Source: an uncultured Paracoccaceae bacterium (GTDB lineage Bacteria; Pseudomonadota; Alphaproteobacteria; Rhodobacterales; Rhodobacteraceae). Taken from it: DNA of 64,000 nt. The stretch is taken from assembly GCA_947489705.1 (NCBI GenBank), contig CANLEQ010000003.1:62001-126000 (forward strand). Reading direction: 5' to 3'. The position numbers and the translations under genes are program-made. Shown in pieces: positions 57,654 to 64,000 of the stretch (position 1 is the first letter of the stretch; the number at the start of each line of letters is the position of its first letter). The notes under the pieces were generated by a model. The model did not search any database, had not been told where the DNA came from, and worked only from the letters and a program-made list of their open reading frames with translations.

Positions 57654-59102
57654 ATGTCACGCCGAGTCCTCATTGTCGATGCGACAGCAACCAATAGGAT
57701 CGCCCTGAAGGCCATTCTCTCAGGAGCGCGCTATGACAGCGCCGCAGTCGCCACCGGACGTGAAGCCCTCGATGCGATCCGCGATCAGACACCCGATGCG
57801 ATCCTCGTCGATGCGGTCCTGCCAGACATGGAGATCCACAGGTTCTGCGCCTTGGTTTCCGCGCAGCTCGGCGACGCGATGCCCCCCGTCATCGTCATGC
57901 TCGAACCGGATGCCGGCAAGCTCCGGCTCGAGGCGATCAAGAGCGGCGCCGCGGCTCTGCTCTCGCGCCCGGTCGAGCGGTCGTGGTTGCTGACCAATCT
58001 GCGTGCGCTCCTGCGCAGCCACGAGACCCGTTCGGAACTGCGCCGTCGAAACGTGACGGCCGCAAATCTCGGGTTTGCCGATGCCGGCGCCGGGTTCGGC
58101 GCCGCCGCTCGGATCGCCCTCGTGGCCGAGGACGGCGCGCGCGGTGCAGCGCTAGCCCGCGTGCTGCGCCAGCAGACGTTCCACCGCATCGAGACCCTTA
58201 CCACGGAAGAGGCGTTGGCGGCCTCCGACGATCCGGCGCGTGCGCCGGAACTGTTCCTGCTCTGCCTCGATCAGGATGTCGACGATACATTCACCCTGAT
58301 GGCCGAATTGCGGGCCCGGCGTGACACGCGCCGGGCCGTCATCATGGTAGAATACGATCCTGCCGAGCGGTCGACCGGCGCGCGGGCGCTCGATCAGGGT
58401 GCAAGCGACCTCATTCGCAGCGATGCCTCGGTCGAGGAATGCGCGCTGCGGATCGACAGGCAATTGCGACTGAAGCGGCAAGACGACGTCCTGCGCGCAA
58501 GCGTCGATGCGTCCCTCCAGATGGCGGCCCACGATCCTCTGACGGGGCTGTTCAACCGCCGCTATGCGATGCGCTATCTCGAAGATCTCGCGACGCAGGT
58601 CGAGAACAGCGATCGCGGCTTCGGATTGCTGCTGCTCGATATCGACCATTTCAAGGCCGTCAACGACAGCCACGGCCATGCTGCGGGCGATACCATCCTG
58701 AAGCAGGTCGCCGAACGCCTGAAGGACAACCTGCGCGAAGGCGACCTTCTGGCCAGGATCGGCGGAGAGGAATTTCTCGTGGCCTTGCCCGATTGCGCGA
58801 ATGACGAAGCCTATATCGCCGCCGAACGTCTGCGCACGGCCATCGCCGCCGAGCCGTTCCAGCTGCGCGATGGCACGACACTGCGGGTGACAATCTCTGC
58901 CGGATCGATCTGCGGGTCCGGCGCGCCGGACGAGCTTCTCTCGCGGGCCGACGGGGCACTTTACCGTGCCAAGGAAGCGGGACGGGACCGCGTCGAACGT
59001 GCCGCCTCCTGCGGCACCTCGAAAGCGAGCCGTCGCCATGGCGACATGACGATGGCCGACCGAACGTCCCCGAAACCTCAGAACGCGCGATTCCTGTCCT
59101 GA
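57654..59102 (+). CDS. PleD-like diguanylate cyclase with degenerate receiver domains
   Basis: A 482-residue protein with REC-REC-GGDEF order, as in PleD. Receiver 1 keeps the phosphoacceptor-like Asp53 (ILVDAVLPD) but reads Asp9-Ala10 for the acidic pair, Leu for the conserved Thr/Ser and Arg105 for the conserved Lys. Receiver 2 is still more divergent. The GGDEF domain is whole: GGEEF at 370-374, RxxD I-site (REGD) just before it, and DIDHFKAVNDSHGHAAGD. ATG at 57654 has a strong AAGGGGCGGA ribosome site; a 57636 start is possible. It likely makes c-di-GMP, and its regulation by phosphorylation is doubtful. Confidence 0.9.
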   Translation: MSRRVLIVDATATNRIALKAILSGARYDSAAVATGREALDAIRDQTPDAILVDAVLPDMEIHRFCALVSAQLGDAMPPVIVMLEPDAGKLRLEAIKSGAAALLSRPVERSWLLTNLRALLRSHETRSELRRRNVTAANLGFADAGAGFGAAARIALVAEDGARGAALARVLRQQTFHRIETLTTEEALAASDDPARAPELFLLCLDQDVDDTFTLMAELRARRDTRRAVIMVEYDPAERSTGARALDQGASDLIRSDASVEECALRIDRQLRLKRQDDVLRASVDASLQMAAHDPLTGLFNRRYAMRYLEDLATQVENSDRGFGLLLLDIDHFKAVNDSHGHAAGDTILKQVAERLKDNLREGDLLARIGGEEFLVALPDCANDEAYIAAERLRTAIAAEPFQLRDGTTLRVTISAGSICGSGAPDELLSRADGALYRAKEAGRDRVERAASCGTSKASRRHGDMTMADRTSPKPQNARFLS

Positions 59103-59190
59103 TTTGCGACATCCCGACGCAAGCCCGACGCACGGCCTATCGCTGCATTCCCTGCGGGGTTAAGTTCCGCCAGCCTTCTGGGGACAAGAC

Positions 59191-59574
59191 ATGTTCGACA
59201 ATACGACCGATACACCCGCCGAAGATCGCCTTCTTCGCCCCGCGCTTCTGCGCGGCTTCAGGCGCAAATGCCCCAATTGCGGATCGGGTCCGCTTCTCAA
59301 GGGGTATCTGAAACTGCGCCCGCGATGCTCCGTCTGCGGCGAGGATCTGCGCTATGCCCGGGCGGATGACGCGCCGGCCTATCTGACCATCCTGATCGTC
59401 GGACATCTGATGGCGCCGTTTCTGCATTGGGGATTCGTCCGTTTTCGCCCCGAGCCCATCGTCCTCGTGGCAATCTTTGGCACCGGATGCGTCGCGCTTT
59501 CGCTCTACTTGCTGCCGCGGATCAAGGGGATGGTGGTCGGCTTTCAGTGGGCCCGCCGCATGCACGGGTTTTGA
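59191..59574 (+). CDS. DUF983-family membrane protein
   Basis: A 127-residue protein. FRRKCPNCGSGPLLKGYLKL and RCSVCGEDLRYARADDAPAY form a zinc ribbon (two CxxC), followed by two membrane helices (about 70-90 and 93-110). The family is called DUF983; in alphaproteobacteria it is often near Nudix genes or cytochrome-oxidase genes. The next gene starts at the TTG that overlaps its stop. Confidence 0.88.
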   Translation: MFDNTTDTPAEDRLLRPALLRGFRRKCPNCGSGPLLKGYLKLRPRCSVCGEDLRYARADDAPAYLTILIVGHLMAPFLHWGFVRFRPEPIVLVAIFGTGCVALSLYLLPRIKGMVVGFQWARRMHGF

Positions 59575-60245
59575 CCGGGACCGTCGCGATCAATGCCGCC
59601 GCGACCGTGATCGCGGTCCGCGAGCCGGCCGGAAAGGCGCGCGTCCTGGTGGGACGTCGCGGTCGCAACGCGGCCTTCATGCCCGACAAGATCGTCTTTC
59701 CTGGGGGACGCGTGGATCCCGAGGATGAAGACGTCGTCCTGTCCGGCGGGCTCGCTCCGGTCTGCCGCGACCGCCTCGCGGTCTCGAGCAGCGTTGCCCC
59801 CGAGACGCTCGCCACTGCGGCCATTCGCGAATTGTGGGAAGAGACCGGCCAGATTCTCGGAACGCCGGGCCCCTGGCCCGATGCACCCCCCGCATGGTCG
59901 GGATTTGCGGCGCAAGGCTTTCGCCCGGACGCGCGGAGCCTGACCTTCGTGTTCCGGGCCGTCACCCCGGCCGGCCGGCCGCGGCGCTTCGATGCGCGCT
60001 TCTTTCTCGTCGACGCGACGCAGCTCGCGACCGACCCTGACGACTTCACGCATGCCGAGGACGAGCTGAGCGGGCTCCAGTGGATGCCGATCGCCGAGGC
60101 GCGGTCGTTCGACCTGCCCTTCATCACGCAGGTCGCGCTCGCCGAGATCGCGGCCCGCCTGCCCGATCTTTCCGCCCCCGAGCGCGTGCCGTTCTTTCGC
60201 AACGATCCCGAAGATATCGCCATCGACGACGTCGCGCGGATCTAG
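59571..60245 (+). CDS. NUDIX hydrolase (long form, NUDT8/NUDT19-like)
   Basis: A roughly 224-residue NUDIX protein. The Nudix box lies at AAIRELWEETGQILG, with a preceding KIVFPGGRVDPEDEDV; the gap between the two is longer than in the basic family. ATVIAVREP and DARFFLVDATQLA are the flanking strands. The start is TTG at 59571, overlapping the DUF983 stop (TTGA), as no ATG is suitably placed. These long Nudix proteins are related to CoA and acyl-CoA diphosphatases, but the substrate is unknown. Confidence 0.85.
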   Translation: MTGTVAINAAATVIAVREPAGKARVLVGRRGRNAAFMPDKIVFPGGRVDPEDEDVVLSGGLAPVCRDRLAVSSSVAPETLATAAIRELWEETGQILGTPGPWPDAPPAWSGFAAQGFRPDARSLTFVFRAVTPAGRPRRFDARFFLVDATQLATDPDDFTHAEDELSGLQWMPIAEARSFDLPFITQVALAEIAARLPDLSAPERVPFFRNDPEDIAIDDVARI

Positions 60246-60394
60246 TGCGCCGCCCTTGCCACCCCGGGCCGGGGGCCTGCGTCACTCTCGCGGCGTCCCG
60301 TCCCGGACCGGCAGCATCCGCCGCCCGCAAGATGGGACAGGCGCGCCGGCTGCGCCGAGGACATTCGGCGCCGCGGGTCTGCTTTCCATCGCGA

Positions 60395-60940
60395 TCAGCG
60401 TGGCCGCTTGGGCGTTTCGCGCAGCCGAGAGAGGTCGTAGCCGTTGAAGGCAAGGATCTCGCGCGCGGCAATCAACCGGTCGGACGGAATGTCCGGGTCG
60501 CGGTTCAGGATCCAGGCCGCCCGTCCCGAAGGCACCCCCACGACCGCGGTGCGGTAGCCTTCGTCCACCCAGAGAACCCAATATGGCGCCGTGAGGAACG
60601 GCACGGTCTCGAACGTCACGTCGAGGCGCCCCGGTCCGACGGGCCGGGCAAGACCGCCGATCCGGCGCAATTCGCCATCCCGCCCCACACAGGTATTCGA
60701 GACGTCGAGCGCGCCGTCGGGACGGAGAGAATAAACCGCCTGCGTATCGTGACATCCCGACTGAAACGGGGTCGGATAGGAGGCGATCTCGTACCAGCGG
60801 CCCGCATAGCGCGCGGGATCGAACAGCGCGATGGACCCCATGGTCACATCCCTGTCGCGATAGCTCGGCGCGGGAATGATCGGCGCCTCCGTCGAACAGG
60901 CCGCGAGTGCAAGCAATGCCGGGATCAAGATCCGATGCAT
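60395..60940 (-). CDS. Bacterial lipocalin, lipoprotein (Blc-like)
   Basis: A 181-residue lipoprotein. The signal peptide MHRILIPALLALAACS ends in the lipobox LAAC with Cys near residue 15. The lipocalin body has DPARYAGRWYEIASYPTPFQ (GxWYEIA motif), AVYSLRPDGALDVSNTCV, and the family C-terminus YWVLWVDEGYRTAVVGVP and WILNRDPDIPS. It would sit in the outer membrane and bind a lipid or fatty acid. It overlaps the preceding lipoprotein gene by 16 bases. Confidence 0.92.
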   Translation of the reverse strand: MHRILIPALLALAACSTEAPIIPAPSYRDRDVTMGSIALFDPARYAGRWYEIASYPTPFQSGCHDTQAVYSLRPDGALDVSNTCVGRDGELRRIGGLARPVGPGRLDVTFETVPFLTAPYWVLWVDEGYRTAVVGVPSGRAAWILNRDPDIPSDRLIAAREILAFNGYDLSRLRETPKRPR

Positions 60941-61263
60941 TGCGTCGCCACCATGCCGGATCCCGTGAGGATCTCGTGACACCCCATGAGCGGACGCACC
61001 GGTGCGCAGCTGCGCGATCGCGCCAGACACGCACCCGCGCAATTGTTGCCATTCGAGCAGGCGCGCCCCGCATCGCCGAGCGGCGCATAGCAGGTCGACC
61101 CACCCTGCCCCGTTTCAGCCCAGCGACCGCCGGTCGCGGCACACGTCAGGCGGTCCTGCGGCGCCCCAAGCGACGTGACGGGCATGGCGGGGTCCCGGTC
61201 CGGCTCCGCGCCAAGACAGGCCGCGAGCACGGTCAGTGCGGCCAGTGCCGGGAAGATCCTCAT
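60925..61263 (-). CDS. Small cysteine-rich lipoprotein
   Basis: A 112-residue lipoprotein, with signal MRIFPALAALTVLAAC (lipobox VLAAC). The mature part has eight further Cys residues in a regular pattern (CAATGGRW, TCYAPLGDAGRACSNGNNCAGACLARSRSC, in parts, then GCHE and TQC), consistent with disulphides. I do not recognise a family. It overlaps the SGNH hydrolase gene upstream (by 4 bases) and the lipocalin gene downstream. Confidence 0.78.
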   Translation of the reverse strand: MRIFPALAALTVLAACLGAEPDRDPAMPVTSLGAPQDRLTCAATGGRWAETGQGGSTCYAPLGDAGRACSNGNNCAGACLARSRSCAPVRPLMGCHEILTGSGMVATQCIGS

Positions 61264-61883
61264 GCAAGCCCCCGCACCACCGGGACCAACGCTCGCCCAA
61301 GAGCGGCATGGGCCGGCGCGCGGAAATGGACCCCGTCCGTCGGATCGGTCGCGATGACGCCGCCCGCGTCGAAGAATGCGGTGCCGTGCGCCTGCGCCAC
61401 CCGGGCAAGGTGTTCGGCGAGACCTGCGCCGCGCTCGCGCGCGCCCTCATAGCTTCCGGCCGAAGTGCCCGCCGGATAGGGCGCGGGCGGCGCGATCAGC
61501 AGCCGCTTCGCCGTCGGGACATGCTGCGCGACATCGCGGAGCAACCGTCCGGCGCAATCCGCGACGTTCGGTGCGCGCAAGCAGAACATTGCCTTGAGAT
61601 CGTTCGTCCCCAGCATCACCGCGACGATATCGATCGGAACATGCGACAACAGCACCGCCGGAAGGACACGCAGGCCGTTGCGCCAGGGCCCGGCGGTCGG
61701 GTCTTCGAGGCAGAATGTCCGCCCCGGCAGCCCCTCGACCGTCACCTTCCACCCCTCGCCAAGCCCCTGCGCGAGTTGGCCGGGCCAGCGCGTCCCATCG
61801 TCGAGCCGCGCCTCGCCGCCATGGTCGTCGCGCGGAAGGGTGCCGTGGCTGTTGCTGTCGCCATAGATCAGGATGTGGGGCAT
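61260..61883 (-). CDS. SGNH/GDSL hydrolase
   Basis: A 207-residue SGNH-family esterase/lipase-like hydrolase. The nucleophile Ser is in ILIYGDSNSHGT, the Gly block in GLPGRTFC, the Asn in VMLGTNDLKAMF, and the catalytic Asp-His pair in DPTDGVHFRAPAH. No signal peptide is seen, so it is likely cytosolic. The start at 61883 removes an upstream frame that belongs to no gene. First gene of a three-gene unit with two lipoproteins. Confidence 0.9.
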   Translation of the reverse strand: MPHILIYGDSNSHGTLPRDDHGGEARLDDGTRWPGQLAQGLGEGWKVTVEGLPGRTFCLEDPTAGPWRNGLRVLPAVLLSHVPIDIVAVMLGTNDLKAMFCLRAPNVADCAGRLLRDVAQHVPTAKRLLIAPPAPYPAGTSAGSYEGARERGAGLAEHLARVAQAHGTAFFDAGGVIATDPTDGVHFRAPAHAALGRALVPVVRGLA

Positions 61884-61948
61884 GTTCGATCTCCGTCGCA
61901 CGAGGCGCCTCCACCGAAGAAGGCCCGAAACCCGCGTTCCACGCAACG

Positions 61949-62989
61949 TCAGTAGGGAGAAGGATGGATGCGGTGGACCGCGTCGATATCGTCGATCACC
62001 TCGGGAGCCAGCGTGACGTCCTGACCGGAAAGGATGTGGTCGAGCTGATCCAGACGGGTCGCACCCAGGATCGGAATGGTGTTCCAGGGCCGGGATCTGG
62101 TCCAGGCCATCGCCATGTGAACGGGATCGACCCCATGCTTGCGGGCGATCTCGAGGTAGGCGCCGACGGCCGCAAAGGCACGGTCGGTCTTGCGCCCGCC
62201 CAGATCGCCATTGATCGCCATGCGCGAGCCCTCCGGCAACGCGCCGCCCTGGTACTTGCCGGTGAGAAGCCCCGCGCCCAACGGCGAATAGGCCAACAGG
62301 GTGACGTCCTCGTGGTGGCTCATCTCGGCCAGATCGGAATCGTATTGCCGGCAGAGCAGCGAATATTCGTTCTGCATGGTCGCCACGCGCGGCCCGCCGG
62401 AGCGTTCGGCGGCCAGCTGCCACTGCATCGCGCCCCAGCTGCTGTCGTTGGACAGGCCGAATGCGCGGATCTTGCCCTCGCTCTCGAGGTCCTTCAGCGT
62501 CCCCATCGTCTCGTCGACATGCGACTGCATCGCCTGCGTGTCCTGCTTCGTCGGATCGAAGCCCCAGATCTGACGAAAGTGGAACGATCCGCGGTTGGGC
62601 CAGTGAAACTGGTAGAGATCCACGTGGTCGGTCTTGAGCCGGCGCAACGAGGCGTCGAGTGCAGCCCGCAGCGTCTCCGGGCCGATCGGCGCGCCGTCGC
62701 GCACGTTCTTCGACGGGCCGGAGCATTTTGTGGCCAGAACGACCTCATGACGACGCCCGGTCGCGGCGAACCAGTCGCCGATGATCGTCTCGGTATCGCC
62801 AATGGTCTCGGGCCGGACCGGGTTCACGGGATACATCTCCGCCGTGTCGATGAAGTCGATCCCCGCATCGAGCGCCCGTTCGATCTGCGCATGTCCCGTC
62901 GCGGCATCGCTCTGCCGCCCCCAGGTCATCGATCCGAGGCACCATTCCGATACTTCAATTCCCGTGCGTCCCAGCGTCGTGCGATTCAT
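61949..62989 (-). CDS. Aldo/keto reductase
   Basis: A 346-residue NAD(P)H-dependent oxidoreductase of the aldo/keto reductase superfamily. RTTLGRTGIEVSEWCLGSMT, DAGIDFIDTAEMYPVNPV (catalytic Asp and Tyr), VLATKCSG (catalytic Lys) and YQFHWPN (catalytic His) are all present, with the cofactor-binding GATRLDQLDHIL near the end. It most resembles the Tas/NADP-dependent group. The substrate is not known. It is divergent from the Ada-like gene with about 226 bases between them. Confidence 0.92.
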   Translation of the reverse strand: MNRTTLGRTGIEVSEWCLGSMTWGRQSDAATGHAQIERALDAGIDFIDTAEMYPVNPVRPETIGDTETIIGDWFAATGRRHEVVLATKCSGPSKNVRDGAPIGPETLRAALDASLRRLKTDHVDLYQFHWPNRGSFHFRQIWGFDPTKQDTQAMQSHVDETMGTLKDLESEGKIRAFGLSNDSSWGAMQWQLAAERSGGPRVATMQNEYSLLCRQYDSDLAEMSHHEDVTLLAYSPLGAGLLTGKYQGGALPEGSRMAINGDLGGRKTDRAFAAVGAYLEIARKHGVDPVHMAMAWTRSRPWNTIPILGATRLDQLDHILSGQDVTLAPEVIDDIDAVHRIHPSPY

Positions 62990-63215
62990 GTGAAAGTCGT
63001 CCCTGTCGTGGCTTCGGGCCAAGGGGTGGGCCACCGCGCGTCGATTGGCAAGGACAAAGCGGGCGCAGAACCCTGCGCGCACCGTGGCGGGATCGGACCC
63101 GTGATCCTGCGGTTCGACCCCCGGCCGCGCGACGCGATACGTCCCCCTTCGCGCAATATCCGGGTCGCAACCGGATCCCGCTCCGGCGTATCAACCTCCC
63201 CGAGGGAGACTTGTC

Positions 63216-64000
63216 ATGGATCAGTCGGAACAGAGCTATTACTGGCCGCTCATGCGGCGCGCGATCGCCCGGATCGACACGGAGGACGGGCGCGACCTGA
63301 CCCTGGCGGAGATCGCGGAGGAGATGAATCTCGCCCCCGAACATTTCCAGAGGGTTTTCAGCCGATGGGTCGGCGTGAGCCCCAAGAGGTTCCAGCAATT
63401 CCTGACTTTGGGCCATGCCAAGCGCCTTCTCGACGCGCGTTTCACCACGCTCGCAACGGCCGACGGCGTGGGCCTTTCCGGCGCGGGTCGTCTGCACGAT
63501 CTCTTCGTTCGGTGGGAGGCGATGAGCCCGGGGGAATACGCCCGCAAGGGTGCGGGCCTTACGATCCTTCACGGCTATGCAACGGGCCCGTTCGGACGGA
63601 TGCTCGGCATGGTCACCGATCGCGGCCTCTGCGGGCTCGCATTCTGCGAGGAAACCGGCGACGCGGCAGCACTCGCGGATCTGAGCGCGCGATGGCCGGG
63701 TGCGACGCATCGACGGGACGACGACGCCCTCGCCCCGCATCTCGATGCCGCGATGACCGCCGGTTCCCGCAGCAAGCTCCACCTCATCGGTGCACCGTTC
63801 CAGATCAAGGTCTGGGAGGCGCTGATGGCCATCCCCACCGGTCACGTGACCACCTATGGCGAGATCGCACAGGCCATCGGAAGCCCCAGGGCGGTTCGTG
63901 CGGTCGGCACCGCCGTCGGGCGCAATCCGATATCCTGGCTCGTCCCGTGCCACCGTGCGGTGCGTGCGACCGGCGCGCTCGGCGGCTATCACTGGGGCCT
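63216..64000 (+). CDS. ada: AraC-domain/O6-alkylguanine-DNA alkyltransferase (Ada-like), partial
   Basis: An Ada-type repair protein, cut by the right edge of the window; 261 residues are visible. Residues 1-110 are an AraC-like helix-turn-helix (LTLAEIAEEMNLAPEHFQRVF and GVSPKRFQQFLTLGHAKRLL). The alkyltransferase domain follows with FQIKVWEALMAIPTGHVTTYGEIA, AVGTAVGRNPISWLVPCHRAV (in parts), where PCHR holds the active Cys. It lacks the N-terminal zinc-phosphotriester domain of E. coli Ada, as in many alphaproteobacteria. A CGAGGGAG ribosome site precedes the ATG. Confidence 0.92.
   Translation, partial: MDQSEQSYYWPLMRRAIARIDTEDGRDLTLAEIAEEMNLAPEHFQRVFSRWVGVSPKRFQQFLTLGHAKRLLDARFTTLATADGVGLSGAGRLHDLFVRWEAMSPGEYARKGAGLTILHGYATGPFGRMLGMVTDRGLCGLAFCEETGDAAALADLSARWPGATHRRDDDALAPHLDAAMTAGSRSKLHLIGAPFQIKVWEALMAIPTGHVTTYGEIAQAIGSPRAVRAVGTAVGRNPISWLVPCHRAVRATGALGGYHWG

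Overview
The window is about 64 kb of GC-rich chromosomal DNA from an alphaproteobacterium, most likely of the order Rhodobacterales (Rhodobacteraceae/roseobacter type). The grounds are gene content and order (ftsY, xseA/purD, dnaX-ybaB-recR, fabD-fabG-acpP, rpsF-rpsR-rplI, tRNA-Leu-tig, trpC-moaC-moeA-lexA, gltX-gltA), an alphaproteobacterial SOS box (GAAC-N7-GAAC, the complement of GTTC-N7-GTTC) in the lexA promoter, methylmalonyl-CoA epimerase, and small families frequent in this group (DUF1467, DUF3572, DUF1178, DUF983). No plasmid, phage or replication-origin genes are seen, and genes are densely packed, often with 1-4 base start/stop overlaps.

Layout. 1-8.7 kb: a partial DMT permease, an MgtC-like protein, ftsY, a small secreted protein, xseA, purD, a nitroreductase, an EI24 membrane protein, mce with a DUF1467 gene, and a response regulator. 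8.7-25.7 kb: aspS, a cyclopropane-fatty-acid synthase-like methyltransferase, carB, thymidine kinase, a 2-hydroxyacid dehydrogenase with csaA, a YbjN protein, the dnaX-ybaB-recR replication/repair operon, a DUF202 protein, the fabD-fabG operon with acpP, a cytochrome b561-YceI fusion and a separate YceI protein. 25.7-39.7 kb: the rpsF-rpsR-rplI operon with a probable leader hairpin, tRNA-Leu(TAG) and tig, anmK, tyrS, trpC-moaC-moeA, lexA, comEC, gltX and gltA.

39.76-42.77 kb: a 3.0-kb IS1595-family transposon inserted in the T-tract of the gltA terminator. It has 23-bp perfect inverted repeats, a probable 8-bp target duplication (CCTTTTTT), a transposase driven by a promoter whose -35 box lies in the right inverted repeat, and AT-richer passenger genes: a DUF3800 protein, a divergent 47-residue protein and an unrecognised 239-residue protein. 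This is the only clearly acquired DNA and the best candidate for an undescribed system.

42.8-64 kb: a cytochrome b561, a histone-deacetylase-like hydrolase, a NUDIX hydrolase, DUF1178, an overlapping ABC-transporter/AttH-like operon ending in a flavin-binding-fold protein, an FAD-oxidoreductase-SelD fusion convergent with mnmH (tRNA 2-selenouridine), a renalase-like oxidoreductase, a lytic transglycosylase, and a signalling cluster. That cluster pairs an H-NOX-fold protein lacking the haem-ligand histidine with its own diguanylate cyclase, next to a PleD-like diguanylate cyclase whose receiver domain is degenerate. The window ends with DUF983 and NUDIX genes, two lipoproteins with an SGNH hydrolase, an aldo/keto reductase, and a partial Ada-type DNA repair methyltransferase.
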